From Atherinomorus stipes (taxonomy: Eukaryota; Chordata; Actinopteri; Atheriniformes; Atherinidae): 64,000 bases of DNA. A program made the translations under genes and the position numbers. Positions within the stretch are counted from its first letter, which is position 1. The number at the start of each line of letters is the position of its first letter. The notes under the pieces are model-generated. The model made no database searches and was not told the origin of the DNA. It saw nothing but the letters and a program-made list of their open reading frames with translations. Positions 12,172-23,400 of this stretch are shown here, in pieces. Location: contig JALJCO010012637.1 of assembly GCA_023101725.1 (NCBI GenBank), positions 558,001 to 622,000 of the forward strand, read 5' to 3'.

Positions 12172-12543
12172 GTCAAGGAAAAAAATTAAGAGACCACCCT
12201 TGTTTTCTCATATTTCTTGGTCATTTTAATGCGTGGTACTACTAAAAATACATTTTTCTGGACAAATATTGTATAGTGATAACAACAAAAATAGCTCATA
12301 AGAGTTATATTTAAGAACTGATACTGTATCTAGCCATTTTCCATGCTTTTCTTGAGAAGTGATTTTGGTTATTTAGTTTTTACATCAATAGCTATGGCAT
12401 TGTACTGCCAAAAACAGCTTTCAGGCATTCTATATTTTCTTTCTGTCTCTTTTAGTCGCATGATTCACACAACAGTTGGTACTTGATTGCATAACCATTA
12501 TTTTTGATGACAGAGTTGGTGTTTTAATTTTTTTCATGGCTGT
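12169..12543. mobile_element. Tc1-like MITE, 375 bp
   Basis: The inverted ends are acagtcaaggaaaaaaatta (left) and, read from the right, acagccatgaaaaaaattaa. It is embedded in TA repeats, so the TA duplication is obscured. It has no coding capacity. Confidence 0.8.
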
Positions 12544-12552
12544 ATATATACA

Positions 12553-12587
<35 letters not shown>

Positions 12588-12626
12588 TATATATATAGTA
12601 TATATATATTTTTGATTTTTTTATTT

Positions 12627-12716
12627 AACTTTTATTTAACCAGGCAAAGACATTAAGAACAAGATTCTTATTTACAATGCTGGCCTGGCAAGTGCCATAG
12701 GCACCTGTAGGGCAAT
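12627..12716. repeat. Dispersed fish repeat fragment (tttatttaaccaggcaa type)
   Basis: The tract tttatttaaccaggcaaaga ... acaatgctggcctggcaag resembles a short dispersed sequence common in teleost genomes. I recall it from other fish sequence and cannot name the family. Confidence 0.45.
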
Positions 12717-12721
12717 GTATA

Positions 12722-12791
<70 letters not shown>

Positions 12792-12832
12792 AATGAGAAT
12801 ACTGTGAGAAGCTCCAGTATTGTAGGCTCAGA

Positions 12833-13600
12833 GTGTCACATTCTAATCAGGTAAATAATCCAAAACACTTCCATAAGTACCCTGAGCCTTTAAAAAGTCC
12901 CTGTCTTGGTTTAGAAGAATTCACAATCATGGGGAAGACTGCTGATCTGACAGTTGTGCAGAAAACCATCATTGACTCCCTGCACAAGGTGGGAAAGACA
13001 CAAAAAGTGATAGCAAAAGAAGCTGGTTGTTCTCTGAGTGCTGTCTCAAAGCACATTAATGGACAGTTAAGCGGAAGGAAGAAGTGTGGAAGAAAACGGT
13101 GTTCAAGCTGGAGGGCTGATAGCAGCCTGGAGAAGATGGTCAGGAAAGGGCCTTTCAAAAGTGTGGAGGACTTCATATGGAATGGACCTGCGAGCTTCAT
13201 TAAGTCCAGCATAAATGCAGCTGTCTACCAGGACATTTTGGAGCACTTCATGCTTGCTTCAGCAGACCAGCTGTATGAGGATGCAGACTTCATCTTCCAG
13301 CAAGACTTGGCACCTGCCCACATTGCCAAAAGTACAAAATCTTGGTTTAACAACCATGCTTGATTGGCCCACAAACTCACCTGACTTGAACCCCATTAAA
13401 AACATGTGGGGCATTGTCAAAAGGAAAGCTGAACGGGAAGAGACCAAACAATAAAAAAAGAGCTTAAGGCTGTGATGGAAGCATGTTTTTTCTTCCATAA
13501 CACCTGAGATATGCCAGAAGTTGGTTGCATCCATGCCACGCCGGGTTAAGGCAGTTATTCAAGAAAAAGGGGCCCCACCAAGTACTAAGTACAGATGCAA
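12833..13600 (+). pseudogene. Tc1-like transposase, internally deleted and frameshifted
   Basis: The start MGKTADLTVVQKTIIDSL ... GCSLSAVSKHINGQLSGRKK is the paired-like helix-turn-helix of a Tc1 transposase, and RKKCGRKRC is the basic linker. About 160 residues, including the first catalytic Asp and the DES block, are missing. The frame then resumes at ASFIKSSINAAVYQDILEHF and FQQDLAPAHIAKSTKSWF. A frameshift near 13362 moves the last part (MLDWPTNSPDLNPIKNMWGI) to another frame, where K replaces the catalytic E after NPI. It is dead as an enzyme. A 176-codon frame from 12833 could still make a DNA-binding remnant. Confidence 0.9.
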
Positions 13601-13619
13601 GATTTTACTTTAGTAGGCC

Positions 13620-15590
13620 CGACTTTTTTGTATTTAAAGTCCTTTTTAAATTGATTTCATGCAATATTCAAATTTTTTGAGTTTTAGAATTTGAGGTTTT
13701 CTTAAGCTGCAAGTCCTAATCAGCAACATTCAAACAAATAAAAGCTTGAAATATATTGATTTGCATATTATTTATCTATACAATGTGTAAATTGTAACTT
13801 TTAAGTTGAATTACAGAAATACAAGAACTTTTTACGGATATTATATAAGACATTAGGGCAATGTTTACTCCTGGAGTGGATACTGCCACCCAGAGCTTTG
13901 CCATTTCAACAAAACAAGTCTGTCTTTTTAAGACTGATCCTTAATCCAGTCTTGACAGCAGTGGCAGACCCACAGAGTAAATAAGTTCATTCCCAGGGAA
14001 ATCTCATCGACTTGCTCGAGTCCATTTTAGCTGCTGTCACACAAAGATAATCTGACGTCTTTGCACATTTGATGCAACGACAAACAACGCATCACACTGC
14101 ATATGACTGCCAGACTGTTGTTCCATAGGGTTCCCATCAAGATCAAGCCTTTGTGGGAACAGACAGTAAACCCTGTGCTGGCTGTTCCCACAGAATAGAG
14201 ACTTAACGGCAGCTTTAACAAGAAAACATTAGCTCCTTAGTGTCTGGGGGGTGGGCGAATGTGCGACATCTGTGCTGAAATGCATGTTTCCCTAATAACT
14301 GAGGTCGAGTAAAGAGGATGATGTTGTCATGGATACCATGAGTGAGCACAGATCATATCTAGCTCTATCTAAAAGTTTAATTTCAGGCAAACAGGAGGAA
14401 GATACCCGGCTCAATTCTCAAGCTGCATTCAGAGCTGATGAGAAAGGGATGGAAATGACCACGTGTGTGGAAAAGATTGTCAACTAAAACAACCAGAAAG
14501 GAGACATTTTCAAATCAATAACATTTATTTAGACATGTTTTGGCCCAAATGAGCCAGAAAAGCAAATAAAAGATCTCATTCCAAATTGCAAATATATTCA
14601 CAATCCAAGTTCATGTCATCCCAGAGGATCCAGCTTATCATATACCTGCCAGTAATTAAATATAAAATATGTCATTTAAGAAGGAAACTCTTAAAAAAAA
14701 AAAGACAACAAAAATTCTCAGGAGTACAAAAAGAAAGTCATTGCACAGTATTACAATGAAATGGAAAGAAAATCGCATGAATGGCATGACAGTGAGAAAA
14801 AACCATGCCAGCCAGTGAATCTCAAGAGGCACATACTGAAGTTGGAAGAGAGCCACTGGCTACATTCATACAGATACACTCACACACACACACACACACA
14901 CATATTATGCTGCAAAAGTGATTTAACTAATCAGTTTGTATATGTGAGACGATTTTCTGGAGTCACTGGACTCTGATTTGTTTCCTCCCATCCTTTAAAT
15001 GCAGCCTATTTGCACAAAGTAGATAAAGTCAAGCAGAAAGTTGGCATTAAATGCTGAAAACAGCTTATACGTTGTTTGCATGCATGCAGAAACGATGCAT
15101 ACATGTAAACAGCATGTGACTGGCATGCAAACATCCAGCCATGGAATGTGAAGGTCCTAGTCTGTGTAAACCTGACCCATTTAGACCCGGGGCGAGCAAA
15201 CACTTGGGGGGATATAGCGGGGGGGGATCCAGGCAAAATATACAAAAGATTTTATGGCTTAGTGTCAAAGAAGCGCTGCTTACTTTTGGAGAGTAAACAG
15301 GAGGGAAAATGATGACAGGATGCAGAGACGCACATAAACATGGATGTGTTGGTCAGTCTAAGGAACTGACTTCCTGTTGAGTTTTCTGTTTATTTTATGA
15401 ACAACACCTCTCCGGTTTCTCACATTTGCAGACAAAGTTTTATTATCTGCCTTTTTTTCATTGGTGGAGAAAGCAGACTTTGGCAGCTACAATCAGTTTA
15501 GGATAAAAGAAGAATGAGGTTTGTTAAATAAGAAAACAATCAGCTCATATTCTCCCAACTTTAATCAAAAGAAGACGTCATGTTTGGCAA
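13620..15590. other. No recognisable gene; (CA)n at 14878-14902
   Basis: AT-rich flank with a CA dinucleotide run and several short ORFs of low complexity. Neither conserved exons nor further transposon ends could be identified. Confidence 0.4.
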
Positions 15591-15597
15591 ATTTAAT

Positions 15598-16868
15598 ACG
15601 TTTCTGACGTTTTTTTTTCAACCCGGACCTATTTTCTAGCATGAAATACATTCATTTACTCACCCAGACAGTTTTGGTGCAACCTGAATTCCTTCAGGAG
15701 ATATTTAGATCCACTCTAGATCAGTGTATGTCCAATATAATGGAAGTGATGGGGCAACCTCACACAGCCTCTAAATAAGGCATTATCTGCCACAAACTCC
15801 TTCATTTCACCAATGTTTTGTTACGAACAAGGGGCAAACTCCGCCTCAGAACAGTGAAGCTCGCTTCTGCGTTGTAAATAGTGTAATCCTCCCTTCATCC
15901 GCTAGGGGCTGGCTCCAAGAGCGAGCAAATCCCCATAGACTCCCATGTTAAAAACGCCAACTTCACAGCAGAAATAAACAGGTTTACAGCCTGGTTCAAA
16001 AAATCATTTTAGGTTTATTAGGTCAAGTTTACCTTCATGTCAACTGTGAGGGGGGTGAATTTTTTTTATAACTCATTCGTTTAGATGTTATTTATTCTTC
16101 AAATTACACATAATTAAGGGCGTATCCTTATGATTGACATGCGGCAGACCGGAAGCTCCGCCTGCCGACCGGAGGCTCCTAGTTAGCTCCTTCTTTGCTC
16201 TTAATAAGGTCTCAGTTTGTTACAGAGTCGCACAACGGCGGTTTTTAGTCAGCGAATTGCAAGTCTAAGCATGTCTTACCTTAACCATGCCGCTTAGGGG
16301 GCTTATCTTTGTTAGCTCCTCTTAGTTTAGTGTTAGCTCAGTTAGCGTTTAGCCCACAGTACGTCAGCTGTCAATCATTTGCCCCGCGGCCGCGCTGTGC
16401 CCATTTTAGTATTTTCCTGGAGTGACGACGTACGTGACACGGCAAGATGGCGACGGTAAGACACGCCCACCTGGCTTCACATTTCTCTATTCAGAAGAGA
16501 CCGGAAGCTACGTCCAGTAATTATATACAGTCTATGGTTACGAAACATTATTTGGTCCCCCCCTGTGAGCTCGAAGCGTCATGAAGTGGCTTTTTTTGTG
16601 GTGATTCGTCCTTATTTACAGGCATTTACTTTTTATGGTGCCGCATAACAATGACGTCATCAAAGCCGCCGCAGTAAAAATGTCTGTAAACAATGCGCAA
16701 GGTTGCCCGCATCACTTCCATTATATTGGACATCCGCTGATCTGGAGAGGATCTAAATATCTCCTGAAGGAATTCAAGTTACACCAAAACTGTCTGAGTG
16801 AGTAAATGAACATATTTCATGCTAGAAAATATGTCCGGATTGAAAAAAAAATGAACGTTCCCTTTTAG
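15598..16868. mobile_element. TTAA family A related long-TIR element, with nested insertion
   Basis: The left arm (about 15598-15820, tttttcaacccggacctatt through ctccttcatttcacc) is mirrored by the right arm (about 16690-16868, through gtccggattgaaaaaaaaat to gaacgttcccttt). Paired tracts include catttactcacccagacag with ctgtctgagtgagtaaatg, and ttccttcaggagatattta with its reverse complement. The centre was split by the 709-bp element at 15828-16536. The outer TTAA is degraded. Confidence 0.8.
15828..16536 (+). mobile_element. 709-bp hAT-like non-autonomous element, copy 1
   Basis: It is bounded by 8-bp target duplications gttacgaa (15820-15827 and 16537-16544). The ends are caaggggcaaactccgcctc and acagtctatg. 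It is almost identical in inverted orientation to 38855-39562. It is rich in CpG for this window, with a NotI-like gcggccgc and caagatggcgacgg near 16443, which resembles a YY1 site. It encodes no protein. Confidence 0.9.
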
Positions 16869-17961
16869 TGTAAGAGAAATGGTATATGTATAATGCTAAT
16901 GAAATTGATAATACAGCCATTACTGTCACCTCCTGTTTTAAAGCACCAGCTTTGTCATTTCATATCTCCATTGTGGGTTTTAAAGGTGACATGTGATCAT
17001 TTTAAGCCTTTATGTCAATGAGCTTGGCTCCAGTATTCTTTAACAGGCTGTAAACATCTGCAAATGTTTAGTAAATTTGCCTTTTAGAGTAAATTCTTAG
17101 GGGAAAAAAGCTAAAAAAAAGCTACTGTTTGGTTAGCAGTGAAACGATGAAGGTATTGTTTTAACAGGGTGAACTTGAAAATAACTTTAGTCTGGTTTGT
17201 TTTTCCATGTTCCGACTTTGCCAATCTCAATCTTACCGTAAACTCATAACTTGTCCCAAACTAAGACGCAGATAGCTGCGAGATTAGATTTGCTGCTCCT
17301 GAGACACAAATCAGCAAGGCCTCGCTTACACACATTATTATTATTGTAAAAATACACACACACGCTCAGATTTGCAGCCTGGAAAAGTCTGCAACCTAAA
17401 CACGAAGAGAAAAGTGTAAACTTATAATATGAAACAGAGAAAAAAAAATCATGTTATTCCCTTTAAGCTCTGGATGCAGGCTGCTTCAAACGCTCTTCTT
17501 GTCCTTCAAAGCTACACAAAGCAGGAAGGCAGGTATTTTGTGACATAGTGGGTGGTAAATCCCCAAAACATATTCTTCATAAAGTTCTTTCAGGAGACCT
17601 TCATGATGCAGGAGGATTGGTGAGCAGATCGGACCACCCTGCTAACAGCAGCAGGGCTTCTAGATCATTGTAGGTAGTTTATGGTGTTTTCCTGCTCTGC
17701 TTAATAACATCCAAGAACTTTGGTGCAAATGATGCAGATCAGAATTGCTACTAAAAAACAGTTGAAAGTGAAAGAATATAATGTTCTCTGTGTGTAAGAA
17801 AAAAAAAAGAAGAAGGCATGAGCAGAAAACAGTGTCTAAACCAGCATGTGGTTTAAGTTTCATCCAATATGTGAAGCTGAGGAATGTGACAGAGAGAGAG
17901 CACACATTCCCACCAAGCCTGAGGGCGCGAGAGGTTATATGCCAGGCGGTCATACTGTTTT
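16869..17961 (-). other. Probable slc41a2 3' UTR and downstream flank
   Basis: This lies directly after the stop codon on the minus strand. I could not find a canonical AATAAA (TTTATT on the plus strand) in the first kilobase, so the transcript end is undetermined. There are no other features. Confidence 0.4.
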
Positions 17962-18147
17962 TTAGTCACCCACGTCGCTGTCCTGGTCCCCTATGAGCCA
18001 TAGGAAGTGGAAGCTGAGTGCCAGCAGGGCAGTGCCCAACAAGTCGCCCAGAGCAGTCAGGTAAGGGATTGAAAAACTGTCGGGGTCTTTGCCGCTGCGC
18101 CACATCGAGTGAACCATCCAGTCTGCTATGCACAGCAGCAGCAGCAC
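17962..18147 (-). CDS. slc41a2: slc41a2 coding exon 10 (residues 509-569 and stop)
   Basis: 186 nt including TAA, entered in phase 0 after cttctag. It encodes a VLLLLC membrane start (the Leu run comes from four CTG codons), then [37 protein letters not shown] and the terminal [17 protein letters not shown]. The Asp-rich tail is characteristic of SLC41A1/A2. It lies 10.9 kb downstream of exon 9. Confidence 0.96.
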   Translation of the reverse strand: MLLLLCIADWMVHSMWRSGKDPDSFSIPYLTALGDLLGTALLALSFHFLWLIGDQDSDVGD

Positions 18148-20401
18148 CTAGAAGAGGAGGACAGGTCGTCTTTACATTTCAGTTTATAAATAGCTTATTT
18201 AATAGCTTTTAAACTTAAAAAGACCTAAAAGTGATGAGCTGCATCACAGTCACTGCTCAGAGAATGAAAGCTAAACTGGCCGTTGCTTGCTAGACTGCAG
18301 CAGCATGACCGACTCTGAAAGAAAGTTTTATTACGACTCAGAAATGGGTTTTTGTGTTTATAGGACATTATATGGCAAAAAGAAATGTTGGTGAAGAAAA
18401 TGCATTCATGAGAAAAAGCTGAGATGAATAAGTGTTTTAACCTGCTGCTCAGAACGACTTCAGTAAAAGCACTCGGACACTTAAACTGCTGGAGAACCAG
18501 AGCAGAAGCTGTAATGGACGGAGTCGCAGAGTTATGAGAGACTTGTTCATAAATGAAGTTTTCACACATGGAGGGAACGTGGAGAGAGAAAAAGAGTAGT
18601 CTATTAAAAGATAAGGACAAGACTATAATTTAAAGGGAAATGAGCTGTCCAGAGTTTGCAGCGGAAACATTCTAAAAGCAAAAAAGTACAAGTCATTTAT
18701 TAACGCTGGCATGCTGAGAACATCAGGGATGAAGGTGTCGAGAGAAAACACGGAGAACTGATTGTGATCAGACCTGTGTTGAAAACACATGAAGGTATGA
18801 GTGTGTTTGACAGCTCTGCTTGTCTTTGAAGGTGGGGGGAATATCTGTGATGCAGCGGGTGATGCGTCCTGTTTCTCTCTGACAGTCTTCATAGAAGTGC
18901 TGTGAGGAAATGTAAGAAGCTGCCAAACCAACTCAGGAGTGCAGGTGTTCTGACTTTCATTCACCATGACAGCGAGTCGCGGTTGGAGATCCACTCTACA
19001 GCTGCGCTTGTTACTTTCATAACACCTTTCCCCAAAGATGAAACTATCATCACCACCAGAGGGGGGAAAAAAAGCCTCATAAAAAAATAAAAAATTAAAT
19101 AAAATAAAAAAAAAAAAAAAAAACCTACATAGATAAATAAATATATAAATTGAAGAAAAAAATTTTTAAATAAAAGCAGATAAAATCAAACATAAATATT
19201 AAATAAAAAATGAATATCTTTATAATAAAAACAGATTCTTATTTTATTATTAAAAATTAAACTAAATAAAAGTAAGTCAAATAGTAAGAAAATATTATTT
19301 AAATGAATGTATTTAAAATGAAAATCTAAATTGAATTTTATTATAAAAATAAAATAAAAATATGTGTGTGTATGTACAGTCTAGGGATAGACAGATACAG
19401 CTTTTTTGAGGCTAATACCGTTATTTTCTCATCAGCCTCAACTGATAGCCGATACAACCTACCGATATTCAGGGCTGATATTATGGGCCGATATTGCATT
19501 ACCAGTATCAGTCCCGTACTATATACCAGCAGCAGGACTTTCCTATAATTTTTCATATTAAAGTATTTTGACTTTGTGAGCAGCGAATGATTAAAATAAA
19601 AGTCCAAGATGTTTCTGACTTTGCCTGCAGTTCAAATCTGTAGTGATGATGATATGTCTGGGCTAAATCTTTGCCATCTATCTATCTTTCACTGCTGTCG
19701 ATCAGCAGGTTGCGGCTGCGGCTGAATATGATGAAGGAAACGATTAAAACTAATTTTACAACTTATAATATAAAAAGCTTCGGTGGGCCAGAGCTGCAGG
19801 CTTCAAGCGCAGCGTCTCCAGCAAATCGGTCGATGCCGATACTAGCAAAAAACACAAATATCGGCCTAAAATATTGGCCGGCCGATGTATCAGTCGATCC
19901 TTAGTACAGTCTACCTTAAAAATTATTCATACCCTCCAATTAAAGAAAAGGCTAAATTCACAATAATAATTCAAATAACAAGAAACTAAAGAAAGTAATA
20001 ATAAATAAAAATTTACAAATTTATAATTTAATGAAATAAATGATTGTTTTTGAATTGTGTTTGGAAATAGTAATAATAAAAAAAACAAACAAACAAAGAC
20101 CAAGACACATTAGAGCGTCTTTCCTGTGAAAGGAGGTGTAGAAGTCTTTTTGAGCATCACAGAAAAAACCTGATTGCAGTGATTGCCTCAAAGTGTTGCT
20201 CAAAAACCTTTTTTACTTCGGAGTCCCATTGTGCTTGTTTAATTGTTTGTGTTTGTTTTTAATATTTCTTTCAAATCACAATTCAAAATCAGTGTTATGA
20301 TTTTCATAGAATTATTACTTTTGCCAGTTTCATCTTATTTCACTGACAGCAGATTTTTTCCTTCTTTAATTGGAGGGTAAGAATAACTTTGAGGACGATA
20401 A

Positions 20402-20432
<31 letters not shown>

Positions 20433-23400
20433 TATACATACACACATAAATATTGGGGATGCACAATATAATCGGCCCCCTAACTATATTGGCCTTAAAA
20501 CTGAGTATCGGACATTGGCCACCCCACCGATATTTACCGATAAGCCCACTGTTTCTAAAGTCTAAAAAAAACGAAAAACATCTTCTTTTTCTTCTTCAAA
20601 AACTTCTTTTTTACAGACTTTAAAACTTCTAAAGACTAGGGGTGGGAAAAAATATCGATACACTGAAATATCGCAATATTTTTATATGCTGACATCATAT
20701 TGTCATTTAAAAGTGCGGTATCGATCTATTTCACAAACACAATCTCGCAATATTTAATCCTTCTATTACAAAATCTCACGAGAATTCACAAAAATTTTGC
20801 GATATTTTCGTATGCTGGCATCATATTGACATTTAAAAACGCGGTATCGATCTATTTTACTAACGAAAACTAATGAATATCGTGAAAGTTTGCAACAGAA
20901 CGATGAAATTTTGTGAGATTTTGTAAGTAAAATAGATCGATACCGCATTTTTGAATAAAGATTTGATATTGGCATATGAAAATATCACGATATTTCAGTG
21001 GATCGATATTTTTCCAACCCCTATTTTTCAAAGTGTCGGAAATGGATAACAAAACTGCTATTTGCAATGACTACTTATTTTTTCCAGCTTTAATATTGGT
21101 ATGGATATCGGTTATCGGCCACATCAGTTTTACAATATTGGCGTATCGGATATCGGACAAAATTCCAATATCGTGCATCCCTAATATATATGTGTGTGTG
21201 TGTACTGTATATGGGTGGTAGAGGAGAATGATGGCCAAATTGTCATCCATGTTGAAAAGACAACTCCCACCCCCTCCAGAAGTCTCTGACATCACTGCAG
21301 AGTTCCTTTAGTTAGTATGAAAAGTGACGCATAAATAAAATCTGACTGATTGTTAGAACAGAAACCTCTACATCCAAATCCAGTTCATTATAAACATGAA
21401 CAGCACCAAAAGAAAAATGGATTTTTATTTGCTTTCTGTGCACGACTATCTGCCCTTGGTGCAAATATGGGCTTAAATGCAGAGGTTTATTACCCGACAG
21501 GGGTGTGTTCAGTGAGACTGAATGAACCAAAACCACGTAGCAGCTGGCAGGTGTTCAATTGTTGCAACGTAAATAACAATCAATGAAGTTAGTAATAAGC
21601 GATGCCCTTAGCTCTGACCCTGACGGTTCAACATTATTGAACAGACTCCTCATGCAGCATGAGCTGAGTGACGCCAGGCATCTACTGGGTGAAGCTGTCT
21701 GGTTCCCTGAGTCTGGGCATGCTCACCTACATCTGCCTCTGTCACCTTTTCTGATTACAGTTCAGTCACACAGGTGGCAGAAATAAACACACAGAGTTAA
21801 CCTTGTTCAGTTTGTTGTGGCTGTTAGCAGCAGAAACGGCTGACTGCAGCTCCTCTGGGTCTTTAACAATCCTCAGAGACACAGAAAGATGGAAGATCTT
21901 TAGATTAAACAGCCGACGAAGTTTATTCAATTAATCCACTTTAATAGGATTTAATTCAATTTAAACATGAGCAACTTTTCTATTAAAGATCAGATTTGCC
22001 GTTTTGTGGCCGACACGTTATTTGATAGAACAAATTATAATGATTAATAGTTTCCTGTTTCATAAGTTGACATAAATCAAGTGTTTTGTTATTATTCTGT
22101 CAAATATTCAGTGAGCAGTTGCACAGGGGCAGGCAATCGTAGCACGCTGACACAAATATCTAGTCAGCTAATCACATGGCAGCAACTCAATGCATTTATT
22201 ATGTAGACATGGTCACAATGAGCTTTCATAATCTTTCATCTGTATATAGTTTAAGGTTGTTAGATTGCAGAGTTAACATTTTAGCAGAACAATTTCCCAA
22301 GAAAAGGGAGATTACTGGAATTGTACTCGCAGGGAGATTTGTTTGGAACAACTCTAAGGTGATGGAGGGGGTTAATTCTCCCCCAAACCAGCTGCATGTT
22401 ATAAAACGTGTTAGCCTGAAGGACTTAAATACTGACCGACCCTACTCTTCTACATGCAGACTTATGGCTCTCCGAATCTGTCAAAAATATTTGCCAAAGT
22501 ATATATTGCCAAAAGTAGTCGCCCACCTGCCTTGACTCACATATAAGCTTAAGTGACATCCCATTCCTAATCCATAGGGTTCAATATGACGTTGGTCCAC
22601 TATTTGCAGCTAGAACAGCTTCAACTCTTTTGGCGGCTGTCCACAAGGCTTAGGAGTGTGTTTATGGGAATTTTTGACCATCCTTCCAGAAGTGCATTTG
22701 TGAGGTCACACACTGATGTTGGACGAGAAGACCTGGCTCTCAGTCTCTGCTATAATTCAAAGGTGTTCTATCAGGTTGAGGTCAGGACTCTGTGCAGGTC
22801 AGTCAAGTTCCTCCACACCAGGCTCTGCCATCCATGTCCTTATGGACCTGCTCTGTGCTCTGGTGAACTAGTCATGTTGGAAGAGGAAGGGGCCAGCTCC
22901 AAACTGTTCCCACAAAGTTGGGGGCATGGAATTGCTAACGAACGAGCCCGCTAATTAGCAACCACAGTCCAAAATGTCTTGGTATGCTGAAGTATTCAGA
23001 GTTACTTTCACTGGAACTAAGGGGCCAAGCCCAGCTTCTGAAAAGCAACCCCACACCATAATCCCCCCTTCACCAAACTCTACACTTGGCACAATGCAGT
23101 TGGACAAGTACCGTTATCCTGGCAACCACCAAACCCAGACTAGTCCATCAGATTGCCAGATGGAGAACTGTGATTCGTCACTTCAGAGAACGCCTCCACT
23201 GCTCTAGAGTCCAGTGGCGGCTGCTTTACACCACTGCATCCCACACTTTGCATTGCACTTGGTGATGTATGGATGGATGCAGCTGCTCCACCATGGAAAC
23301 ACATTCCATGAAGCTCTCTGCGCACTGTTCTTGAGCTGATCTGAAGGCCACATGAAGTTTGGAGGTCTGTAGTGATTGACCATTCTTTCACAAATGTAAA

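Noticed and set aside
1..17961. A neighbouring gene such as chst11, expected downstream by human synteny
   Set aside because: No sulfotransferase exon or other conserved exon could be found. The neighbour must lie beyond the window or be absent.
18225..18994. Two minus-strand ORFs of 131 and 123 codons next to the last slc41a2 exon
   Set aside because: They lie in intron 9, have no recognised domain, and do not connect by splice sites and phase to the gene.
22176..22954. Plus-strand ORFs of 119 and 122 codons
   Set aside because: The second is the antisense of the Tc1 transposase gene at 22501-23515. The first ends in its terminal repeat and shows no domain.
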